10,300 bases of DNA from Ignavibacteria bacterium (GTDB lineage Bacteria; Bacteroidota; Ignavibacteria; Tepidaquicellales; Tepidaquicellaceae), in the NCBI GenBank assembly GCA_018058125.1, contig JAGPCH010000025.1, positions 1 to 10,300 of the forward strand, written 5' to 3'. A program made the position numbers and the translations under genes. The notes beneath the pieces were generated by a model. It searched no databases and had not been told where the DNA came from. It saw nothing but the letters and a program-made list of their open reading frames with translations. Of the stretch, positions 1 through 5,719 are shown piece by piece (the first letter of the stretch is position 1; every line of letters begins with the position of its first letter).

Positions 1-71
1 CTAAAACCGGTCCAAACGATAAACCTGCAACAGATATTAAAATGATCAAAGTTACTTTGGGTGATAAGTAA
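1..71 (+). CDS. C-terminal fragment, probable cyclophilin-type peptidyl-prolyl cis-trans isomerase
   Basis: Only the last 22 complete codons before a TAA stop at 69-71 are inside the window; the reading frame enters from the left edge. The tail contains KTGPNDKPATDIKMIKVTL, which resembles the end of bacterial cyclophilin-type prolyl isomerases, where a 'TG..DKP..' segment precedes a final beta strand of the 'V.I.KVT' kind. Such enzymes catalyse cis-trans isomerisation at proline bonds and help protein folding in the cytoplasm or periplasm. The catalytic core is outside the window, so the family call rests on this short tail alone. A strong terminator follows 21 bp downstream, so this is probably the last gene of its transcript. 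Confidence 0.45.
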   Translation, partial: KTGPNDKPATDIKMIKVTLGDK

Positions 72-92
72 TCTGTAATAATTTACATTTTT

Positions 93-127
93 AAAAGCCG
101 TTTCAATTTTATTGGGACGGCTTTTTT
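93..127 (+). terminator. Rho-independent terminator after the left-edge gene
   Basis: AAAAGCCGT at 93-101 pairs perfectly with ACGGCTTTT at 117-125. The stem continues inward as TTCAAT/ATTGGG using G-U pairs, giving about 15 bp around a 3-nt loop. A run of six T at 122-127 follows the GC-rich part. It lies 21 bp past the stop of the partial gene and separates that transcript from holA. Confidence 0.85.
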
Positions 128-131
128 GTTC

Positions 132-197
132 GTATTGTGTATTGTGTATTGTGTATTGTGTATTGTGTATTGGGTATTGAGTATTGAGTATTGAGTA
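132..197 (+). repeat. 7-bp minisatellite, array 1 (GTATTGT/GTATTGA)
   Basis: Nine uninterrupted 7-bp units plus a 3-nt remainder: five GTATTGT (132-166), one GTATTGG (167-173) and three GTATTGA (174-194), then GTA. The plus strand is free of C throughout. Variants are clustered by type and not mixed, as expected when units spread by slippage. The array starts 4 bp after the terminator T-run and ends 3 bp before a possible -35 box. No convincing gene covers it. The same heptamer recurs in reverse complement upstream of gatA. Confidence 0.97.
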
Positions 198-200
198 ATT

Positions 201-230
201 TTGATATACCTGATCTCCTAAATTTAAAAT
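201..230 (+). promoter_or_regulatory. candidate sigma70-type promoter for holA
   Basis: TTGATA at 201-206 and TAAAAT at 225-230 each match five of six bases of the -35 and -10 consensus, with an 18-bp spacer. The site lies between the terminator plus array 1 and the holA start at 308, where a promoter is expected. Promoter rules in FCB-group bacteria differ from the E. coli consensus and AT-rich DNA gives chance matches, so this is tentative. Confidence 0.35.
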
Positions 231-307
231 AAGCTTTAAAGTGGTTGTGTTTTCTCAATTAAAAAAGTGGATTAGTTTAATTATCTTACCATAACTTTAA
301 AATTCAT

Positions 308-1411
308 TTGGCGAAATTCGATTCAAAATATAATATCTCATACAAAAACTTAAAAGATTCTCTTCTTAAAGAAAAAATTCCGAATAATATTTTACTTTCT
401 ATTAATGAAAAAGTATTACTTGATGATCTTGTAAAGATAATCTGTGAGAAATTCGGGGGGAAAAATTTTGATGTTAAGAATAATCTGATTAGTTTTAATG
501 CAGAAGACAGACAGAATGAAAATATCATAAATGAATGCAGTAATACAGGGCTTTTTGCCGAGAGAAAAGTAGTTGTGCTGAAAAATGTGAAAAAACTTCT
601 TAAAGCCGGAAAGCTTTCACTTTTAGATTATTTAAAAAAATACAATCCCGATACATGTTTGATAATGACCTCTGACGACGATGAATTTTCAGTTGAAAAG
701 ATATTCTTGCTTGACGCTAAAGAGACGGGAAAGTCTAAGAATCAGGATGATGAACCTGCAGCTCCGAAGACAAGTAAGAAAGATATTGAAAATAATGTAA
801 AGATCTGTCAGATCACTGGATTTACTGAAAGTGAACTTGTTGGTTGGGTAAAAGAAAAATTTGATGATTATAAGATAGATAAAGAAACGATCGTTTATTT
901 TCTTCAATTCTCAAATTTTGCGCTTGATGAGATTTTGTCCGAAATAGAAAAGCTTAAGACATTCTGTTATAATACAAAAGAAATAACCCCTGAATCAGTT
1001 AATCAATGCAACGGCATAGCCAAGGATTTTGATGAAAGTGATTTTGTACAGGCGATTATGGAAAAGAAAAAGGATGTGGCGATGAAGATATATGATTATA
1101 TTTCGCTGAAAAAGGATTCTGAAGTATTTCTTGTAATACTTTTAAGTACGGCATTTATTGCGATCAATAAGCTTTCGGATCCGGGAGTGGCAAGACTCGA
1201 CGGATTCAATCTTAAAAGAGAATTGAAATTATGGTTTCCCGGTCAGGACAGGCTTATTCCGTTTTATAAAAATTACAGAAAGACAATTGGTTCAGATAAA
1301 ATGAAAATTGCTTTTGATCAGATACATTCCGCGGATAAGTCTTTAAAATCCACCGGCGGAGACAAAAAGATGATAATGAGCCGATTAATAAACAATATTT
1401 GTAACTTATAA
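308..1411 (+). CDS. holA: DNA polymerase III subunit delta
   Basis: Clamp-loader subunit that opens the beta sliding clamp during replication; it acts in the cytoplasm with delta-prime and tau/gamma. The 367 aa compare with about 340 for typical HolA. Visible family signs are the segment GLFAERKVVVLKNVKKL (81-97), which matches the 'plF.ErrlVvl.n' stretch of the N-terminal domain; a Trp in the middle domain (W180) followed by a LDEILSEIEKLKTF helix (206-219); the ITPESV step (226-231); and an all-helical C-terminal collar region from about 244. An inserted hydrophilic stretch at about 138-162, rich in K, D, E, P and S, accounts for the extra length. The start is TTG; a stop at 278-280 and no ATG or GTG in between leave little choice. 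No Shine-Dalgarno site is seen. The N-terminal segment LLSINEKVLL diverges from the usual 'YLLYGEE..L'. Confidence 0.87.
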   Translation: MAKFDSKYNISYKNLKDSLLKEKIPNNILLSINEKVLLDDLVKIICEKFGGKNFDVKNNLISFNAEDRQNENIINECSNTGLFAERKVVVLKNVKKLLKAGKLSLLDYLKKYNPDTCLIMTSDDDEFSVEKIFLLDAKETGKSKNQDDEPAAPKTSKKDIENNVKICQITGFTESELVGWVKEKFDDYKIDKETIVYFLQFSNFALDEILSEIEKLKTFCYNTKEITPESVNQCNGIAKDFDESDFVQAIMEKKKDVAMKIYDYISLKKDSEVFLVILLSTAFIAINKLSDPGVARLDGFNLKRELKLWFPGQDRLIPFYKNYRKTIGSDKMKIAFDQIHSADKSLKSTGGDKKMIMSRLINNICNL

Positions 1412-1469
1412 TTTATTTAAAAATAAAAAGGAACAAAAAATCATTAATTTAGTTAACTTAACAGTATAA

Positions 1470-2090
1470 ATGTCAGGCAAATCCAATCCTGATCCGGATT
1501 ATAAAAAATTAACAGACGAGGAGCTTATATTAAGATTTCAGAAAGAGGATATAGATGCCTTTAATGAAATTGTTTTCAGATTTAAGGATAAGATAGTTAA
1601 TTTTTTATACAGATATACCGGCAGCAGGGAAGAGTCGGAAGACATTGCGCAGGATGCTTTTCTGAGACTTTATAAGTCCAAACATTTATACAGGGAAATC
1701 GGTAAGTTCTCGACCTGGTTTTATACAATAGCTATCAATCTTGCAAAGACAAATTTAAGAAAACGAAAAAAGCTGAATGCAATATCCATTAACAATGTGT
1801 TCGACAAAGGTGAATCCGGTGAAAAGGATTACGAACTGCCGGCAAACATTATTGCCCCTGATGATAGCGCAAATGCAAGTACAGAAAGTTATTATATTCA
1901 AAAAGCAATTGATGCTTTAAGTGATAAATTGAAACAAGTGATAATTCTAAGGGACATTCAGGGACTCGATTACGATGAAATTGCAAGCATTGCTGAGCTT
2001 CCTCTGGGAACGGTAAAATCAAGGATCAATCGCGGCAGGGAATGTCTTAAAGAAATGCTTGAGCATATTTACAAAACAAATAAAGAATAA
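1470..2090 (+). CDS. RNA polymerase ECF-type sigma factor (RpoE-like)
   Basis: Directs RNA polymerase to a specific promoter set, usually in response to envelope or other stress. The 206 aa have the two-domain layout of sigma-70 group 4. Region 2 spans about 20-98 and includes the core-binding motif DIAQDAFLRLY (58-68) and the -10 recognition stretch FSTWFYTIAINLAKTNLRKR (80-99). An acidic linker covers about 110-140. Region 4 spans about 142-197 with a helix-turn-helix at LDYDEIASIAELPLGTVKSRINRGR (166-190). The ATG follows the holA stop by 58 bp, and no Shine-Dalgarno site is evident. A probable membrane-anchored anti-sigma gene follows after 24 bp, the usual arrangement for this class. The regulon and inducing signal cannot be read from the sequence. 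Confidence 0.93.
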   Translation: MSGKSNPDPDYKKLTDEELILRFQKEDIDAFNEIVFRFKDKIVNFLYRYTGSREESEDIAQDAFLRLYKSKHLYREIGKFSTWFYTIAINLAKTNLRKRKKLNAISINNVFDKGESGEKDYELPANIIAPDDSANASTESYYIQKAIDALSDKLKQVIILRDIQGLDYDEIASIAELPLGTVKSRINRGRECLKEMLEHIYKTNKE

Positions 2091-2114
2091 ATACAACATT
2101 TATAATATATAGAG

Positions 2115-2927
2115 TTGGATAGCGACGAAAAATATATTGACATAGCGGAGAAGCTGAAGAATCTTGAGAAAGTTGAAGCAAGTAATAACTTTACTCATAA
2201 TCTACAGGCAAAGATCATAGAATTCGAATCGGATAAGAGAAAAAAACATTCCAAAAGAAATGAAGAAACCAAAGGCGGTTTTCTGAGAGATCTATTTGGA
2301 AATTTTCAATATCCCTGGATCATACCTGCAGCCGGTTTTACAATATTGATTTTCTTCGTGTTTTATATTACTTATCAAAACAAAAATGTACTTGAAACAA
2401 ATAGTGACAATAAGATAATTGAAAAATCACAAACTGAAAAGAAGACGGAACCAACAGAATTAAAGAAGCAGACAGAAGTACAAACTCCTCCTTCTGTTAC
2501 TCAAAACAATGAATCAAAATCAGATCTGAATGCACAAAGAAACGAATCGAGGATAAACGAAGATGTAATCACAGACAAATCTTTGGCTAAAAAAAATTCC
2601 ACGGAAATTACTTCTTCTGATAGAAAATCAGAAATGAACACATACTATAACAGGCAAGACCAAAGCTCAGGACCCGATAAATCCGAAGAGCTTTCCGTTG
2701 AAAGCGAAGATAAAAAAGTAACTGCGAAAACAGAATCTCAGGTTAATGAAAACAACGGGACATTATCAGATGAAAAATCAAAAACTATGGCAACAGTGTC
2801 ACCGGAAGCAAAAGACACCAACTCCGGTAAAAGAAATAAAAACAGCGAAGAAAGAATTTTGATGATGAAAATAAATAAGATCGATAAGAAAGCGCTGGAA
2901 AAAATTCAAGAAGAAATATCCAGATAA
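2115..2927 (+). CDS. probable membrane-anchored anti-sigma factor, novel low-complexity C-terminal region
   Basis: Unrecognised by strong motif; the call rests on position and architecture. Of 270 aa, residues 1-65 are a predicted cytoplasmic segment with LKNLEKVEASNNFTHNLQ (14-31), resembling the 'L..LPkV.aP..F...L' stretch common near the start of anti-sigma-like proteins in this group. One hydrophobic segment at about 68-87 (YPWIIPAAGFTILIFFVFYI) is the only membrane span. The remaining 180 residues are extremely rich in K, E, S, T, N and Q, have no cysteine, and look disordered. There is no His-Cys-Cys zinc anti-sigma motif. The start is TTG, since no other Met occurs before the membrane span. 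Placement 24 bp after the ECF sigma gene suggests it sequesters that sigma factor at the inner membrane. It could instead be an unrelated membrane protein. Confidence 0.6.
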   Translation: MDSDEKYIDIAEKLKNLEKVEASNNFTHNLQAKIIEFESDKRKKHSKRNEETKGGFLRDLFGNFQYPWIIPAAGFTILIFFVFYITYQNKNVLETNSDNKIIEKSQTEKKTEPTELKKQTEVQTPPSVTQNNESKSDLNAQRNESRINEDVITDKSLAKKNSTEITSSDRKSEMNTYYNRQDQSSGPDKSEELSVESEDKKVTAKTESQVNENNGTLSDEKSKTMATVSPEAKDTNSGKRNKNSEERILMMKINKIDKKALEKIQEEISR

Positions 2928-2946
2928 AACTAATTTTAAAAATCAA

Positions 2947-2962
2947 ACAATTTAAAAATTGT
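2947..2962. promoter_or_regulatory. 16-bp palindrome over the purS start codon
   Basis: ACAATTT (2947-2953), AA, AAATTGT (2956-2962) forms a perfect 7-bp inverted repeat. Its right arm contains the TTG start codon of purS (2959-2961). It could be an operator or a weak mRNA hairpin, but it is AT-only apart from one G/C pair per arm and may be chance in this low-GC DNA. Confidence 0.3.
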
Positions 2963-3219
2963 ACATTTCAAAGATCAACATTTCATTAAGAAAAACCATT
3001 CTTGATCCGCAGGGCAAAGCGATCGAGCATTCTTTAAAGTCTCTTGGCTTTGAACCTATCATTGATACAAGGATCGGAAAATATATAGAATTAAAGATCG
3101 ATGCAGGCTCGAAACAGGAAGCCGAACAAATATCGGAAGAAGCGTGCAAAAAATTACTTGCGAATCCGGTGATGGAAGATTTTACATTCGAAGTCACTGA
3201 AAGCGGAGGGAATCAATAA
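2959..3219 (+). CDS. purS: phosphoribosylformylglycinamidine (FGAM) synthase, PurS subunit
   Basis: Small structural subunit of the three-part FGAM synthase (PurS-PurQ-PurL), fourth step of de novo purine synthesis; it bridges PurQ and PurL so that ammonia can pass between them. The 86 aa match the usual 80-90. The hallmark LDPQGKAIEHSLKSLGF lies at 15-31, followed by a RIGKYIEL strand and an NPVMEDFTFEV C-terminal strand, giving the family's beta-alpha fold. The TTG start places the first strand (KINISLRK) where homologues have it. There is no Shine-Dalgarno site, and the start lies inside a short palindrome. The gene follows the anti-sigma gene by 31 bp and overlaps purQ by one base (TAATG), so the two are probably translationally coupled. 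Confidence 0.93.
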   Translation: MYISKINISLRKTILDPQGKAIEHSLKSLGFEPIIDTRIGKYIELKIDAGSKQEAEQISEEACKKLLANPVMEDFTFEVTESGGNQ

Positions 3220-3890
3220 TGGCGGGTGTAAAAGCCGGTGTTGTGGTGTTTCCCGGATCTAATTGTGATCATGATGTATATAATGTGCTTAAGCATATTA
3301 TGAATGTAGATACAGAATTTTTATGGCATAAAGAACAAAGTATCGGAGACAGAAATCTGATTATTCTGCCGGGAGGTTTTTCATTCGGGGATTATCTCAG
3401 ATGCGGGGCAGCAGCAAAATTCTCTCCTGTTATGGATGAAGTGATAAAATTTGCCAATAATGGTGGAGTCGTCATCGGAATATGTAATGGCTTTCAGGTG
3501 CTTTGTGAAACAGGTCTGCTGCCGGGAGTATTGCTCAGGAATGAGAATCTGAAATTTGTCTGTAAAACAGTTACATTGAAAGTAGAAAATAATAAGAGTA
3601 TTTTTACCGGCAACTATGAAATAAAGGAAATGATCAATATTCCTGTTGCTCACGGAGAAGGAAATTATTACTGTGACAGTAATACACACATGGAGTTGAT
3701 TGGAAATAATCAGATATTATTCCGTTATACCGATAATCCAAACGGTTCACTGGATGATATCGCAGGGATACAGAATCTTAACAGAAATATTTTTGGTATG
3801 ATGCCGCATCCGGAAAGAGCGTCGGAAAATATATTAGGAAATACTGACGGATATAGATTTTTTAAAAGCGTAGTTGAAAGTATTCAATAA
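3219..3890 (+). CDS. purQ: FGAM synthase, PurQ glutaminase subunit
   Basis: Class I glutamine amidotransferase that releases ammonia from glutamine for PurL in FGAM synthesis, in the cytoplasm. The 223 aa are typical for stand-alone PurQ. The N-terminus has the diagnostic VVVFPGSNCDHD (8-19). The oxyanion region ILPGGFSFGDYLRCGAAAKF (49-68) follows. Nucleophile Cys89 sits in GICNGFQVL, and His197 and Glu199 of the triad lie in MMPHPER. All catalytic residues are present. A clear Shine-Dalgarno site GGAGGG (3205-3210) lies 8 nt before the ATG, inside the end of purS, unlike most other genes here. The partner purL is not downstream; tatA follows after 41 bp. Confidence 0.96.
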   Translation: MAGVKAGVVVFPGSNCDHDVYNVLKHIMNVDTEFLWHKEQSIGDRNLIILPGGFSFGDYLRCGAAAKFSPVMDEVIKFANNGGVVIGICNGFQVLCETGLLPGVLLRNENLKFVCKTVTLKVENNKSIFTGNYEIKEMINIPVAHGEGNYYCDSNTHMELIGNNQILFRYTDNPNGSLDDIAGIQNLNRNIFGMMPHPERASENILGNTDGYRFFKSVVESIQ

Positions 3891-3901
3891 TTAAGCAGAT
3901 A

Positions 3902-3916
3902 TCCCGAAAGACGGGA
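3902..3916 (+). promoter_or_regulatory. small hairpin next to the tatA ribosome binding site
   Basis: TCCCG (3902-3906) and CGGGA (3912-3916) form a 5-bp GC-rich stem with an AAAGA loop. The right arm ends on the first base of the AAAGGAG Shine-Dalgarno site of tatA (3916-3922). With no T-run it is not a terminator. It could affect RNA stability or ribosome access between purQ and tatA. Confidence 0.35.
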
Positions 3917-3931
3917 AAGGAGAAATAGAAA

Positions 3932-4114
3932 ATGTTTGGCTTAGGCACACCTGAAATAATATTAATTGCGATCGTAATTTTAGTTTTATTCGGAGCTAAA
4001 AAGATCCCGGAACTCATGCAGGGACTTGGCAAAGGAATAAAAGAGTTTAAAAAAGCATCATCTGATATAGAAAAAGATATTACTTCTACTGATGATAAAG
4101 AGAAGAAAGTTTAA
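3932..4114 (+). CDS. tatA: twin-arginine translocase subunit TatA/TatE family
   Basis: Small membrane protein that multimerises to form the pore or membrane-thinning element of the Tat system, which exports folded proteins bearing twin-arginine signals. The 60 aa have the whole family plan: a polar Glu8 at the start of the single membrane helix (about 7-20), the conserved FGAKKIPEL hinge (20-28), an amphipathic helix [16 protein letters not shown] (32-47), and a short charged tail. AAAGGAG at 3916-3922 lies 9 nt before the ATG. No tatB or tatC is nearby, so the partner genes are elsewhere. The stop codon lies in the first copy of a 10-bp direct duplication. Confidence 0.93.
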   Translation: MFGLGTPEIILIAIVILVLFGAKKIPELMQGLGKGIKEFKKASSDIEKDITSTDDKEKKV

Positions 4115-4130
4115 GACAGTTTAAGACAGT
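4111..4130 (+). repeat. 10-bp direct duplication spanning the tatA stop codon
   Basis: TTAAGACAGT occurs twice in tandem (4111-4120 and 4121-4130), and AGT also precedes the first copy. The tatA stop TAA is at 4112-4114, so the duplicated piece adds only non-coding sequence. It leads directly into degenerate heptamers. Confidence 0.8.
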
Positions 4131-4163
4131 ATTGTGTCCTTTGTATTGAGTCTAGTGTAATAT
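4129..4163 (+). repeat. degenerate 7-bp repeat array facing array 2
   Basis: Five consecutive 7-bp blocks in perfect register, each beginning GT: GTATTGT, GTCCTTT, GTATTGA, GTCTAGT and GTAATAT. Two are exact units of array 1 and the other three look like decayed copies. The orientation is the same as array 1 and opposite to array 2, which starts about 20-25 bp later, so the two form a head-to-head inverted pair. Register and sequence are seen directly; decay from a once uniform array is inference. Confidence 0.6.
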
Positions 4164-4188
4164 CTATTTTTAAATGGATTTCTCATAT

Positions 4189-4265
4189 TCAATACTCAAT
4201 ACTCAATACTCAATATTCAATACTCAATACTCAATACCCATTACTCAATACCCATTACTCAATAC
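4189..4265 (+). repeat. 7-bp minisatellite, array 2 (TCAATAC/CCATTAC)
   Basis: Eleven contiguous 7-bp units: eight TCAATAC, one TCAATAT (4210-4216) and two CCATTAC (4238-4244 and 4252-4258). A more diverged unit lies just before at 4182-4188. TCAATAC is the exact reverse complement of GTATTGA in array 1. The array ends 7 nt before the likely gatA start at 4273. The plus (sense) strand has no G from 4178 to 4274. An upstream in-frame ATG at 4174 would translate the array into a QYSILNT-like peptide, but that extension is very unlikely to be real. Confidence 0.96.
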
Positions 4266-4272
4266 CAATAAT

Positions 4273-5703
4273 ATGCACTCAATCCCGCAAAGTCATAAGG
4301 AAATCTCAATACTTCTTAAATCCGGTGAACTGACTTGTGAAAAGCTTGTCAGTCAATACTTAGAGAACATCCATGAACAGGAAGACCTGAATGTATTCAT
4401 TTCATTATTTGAATCCGAAGCTATTGAAAGATCAAAAGAGATCGATGAAAAAATTAAAAAGGGAACAGCCGGAAAATTAGCCGGTGCAGTGTTTTCGGTA
4501 AAAGATGTAATTTCTGTTAAAGATAAACTCCTGACATGCGGATCAAAATTTTTAAGTAACTTCGAATCTATTTACAATGCAACAGTAATAGAAAGATTGT
4601 TAAATGAAGATGCAATAATAATAGGTAAAGTAAATTGTGATGAATTTGCAATGGGATCATCAAATGAGAATTCATTTTACGGACATGTAAAAAATCCTAT
4701 AGACAAGACAAAAGTGCCGGGTGGTTCATCCGGAGCAAGTGCTGTTTCTGTTGCGGCAAATATGTGTCTGATGTCACTAGGCTCTGAAACGGGAGGATCG
4801 ATCAGACAGCCGTCATCATTCTGCGGTATCACCGGATTGAAAGCAACCTACGGCAGGATATCCAGATTCGGTCTGGTTGCATTTGCTTCTTCATTTGATT
4901 CTATAGGAATATTCGGCAACAATAATTATGATATCGGTCTTGCGCTGGAGGTCATTTCAGGTTTTGATGAAAAGGACAGCACTTCTTCAGATCAGAAGGT
5001 CCCGGAGTTTTCAACAGAGTCCGGTAAAAGTTTAAACCCGAAAGAAATAAGAATCGGATATGCAAAAGAATATTTTGGAGAAGGACTTTCAGAAGAGATA
5101 AAAAAAGGGATCAACGATAAACTTGATATTTTAAAAGAAAAAGGATTTACTGTAAAGGAAATTTCACTTCCTTCTTCAAATTATGTAATACAAACATATT
5201 ATATACTTACCTGCGCGGAAGCATCGAGTAATCTTTCGAGATTTGACGGTGTAAGATACGGAGTCCGTTCTGAAGAATCTCAGGCAGTTGAAGATATGTA
5301 TGTAAACTCCCGGTCAGAAGGATTTGGTGACGAAGTAAAGAGAAGGATAATGCTTGGCACTTATGTACTTTCCGCGGGATATTATGATGCATATTACCGT
5401 AAAGGTCAAAAAGCAAGGACGCTTATAAAGAGGGATTTTGAAAATGCTTTTAATGAGGTTGATTACATTATCTCACCCACTACACCTTCTACAGCATTTA
5501 CAATAGGAGAAAAAATTGAAGATCCTTTAGCCATGTACCTGAATGATATCTATACAGTATCAGCCAATCTAGCGGGAATACCGGCAATCTCTGTTCCTGC
5601 CGGTTTTGATAAAAACGGGATGCCATTCGGTCTCCAGATAATCGGGAAAAAATTTGATGAAGCAGGGCTTTTGAAAATGGGGAATGAAATCAACTTAACT
5701 TAA
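4273..5703 (+). CDS. gatA: Asp-tRNA(Asn)/Glu-tRNA(Gln) amidotransferase subunit A
   Basis: Amidase subunit of GatCAB, which converts Glu-tRNA(Gln) (and often Asp-tRNA(Asn)) to the amidated form using ammonia from glutamine. From ATG 4273 the protein has 476 aa, close to the family's about 485. The amidase signature GGSSGASAVSVAANMCLMSL begins at about 150. The Ser-cisSer-Lys triad falls at Lys77 (FSVKD), Ser152 (PGGSSG) and Ser176 (ETGGSIRQP), almost the same numbering as characterised GatA enzymes, which supports this start over the ATG at 4174. The longer frame from 4174 would add 33 residues encoded mainly by the 7-bp repeat. The C-terminus (GNEINLT) is slightly shorter than usual. gatB and gatC are not in the window. 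The leader is G-free, with no Shine-Dalgarno site. Confidence 0.94.
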   Translation: MHSIPQSHKEISILLKSGELTCEKLVSQYLENIHEQEDLNVFISLFESEAIERSKEIDEKIKKGTAGKLAGAVFSVKDVISVKDKLLTCGSKFLSNFESIYNATVIERLLNEDAIIIGKVNCDEFAMGSSNENSFYGHVKNPIDKTKVPGGSSGASAVSVAANMCLMSLGSETGGSIRQPSSFCGITGLKATYGRISRFGLVAFASSFDSIGIFGNNNYDIGLALEVISGFDEKDSTSSDQKVPEFSTESGKSLNPKEIRIGYAKEYFGEGLSEEIKKGINDKLDILKEKGFTVKEISLPSSNYVIQTYYILTCAEASSNLSRFDGVRYGVRSEESQAVEDMYVNSRSEGFGDEVKRRIMLGTYVLSAGYYDAYYRKGQKARTLIKRDFENAFNEVDYIISPTTPSTAFTIGEKIEDPLAMYLNDIYTVSANLAGIPAISVPAGFDKNGMPFGLQIIGKKFDEAGLLKMGNEINLT

Positions 5704-5719
5704 CTTCAATAGAAAATAT

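Noticed and set aside
132..197. Array 1 as a CRISPR-like or origin iteron array
   Set aside because: Units are 7 bp with no spacers, no cas genes or DnaA boxes are near, and the units show slippage-type variation.
4132..4163. Promoter TTGTGT / TAATAT upstream of gatA
   Set aside because: The spacer would be 20 bp and both boxes fall on degenerate heptamer units; evidence is too weak.
4174..4272. N-terminal extension of GatA with QYSILNT-type repeats as a real protein domain
   Set aside because: It is translated minisatellite DNA; homologue length and catalytic-residue numbering support the ATG at 4273.
5692..5706. AACTT triplication at the gatA stop as a frameshift that truncated the protein
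   Set aside because: Removing one copy opens a frame with no GatA-like sequence, and the present length is close to normal.
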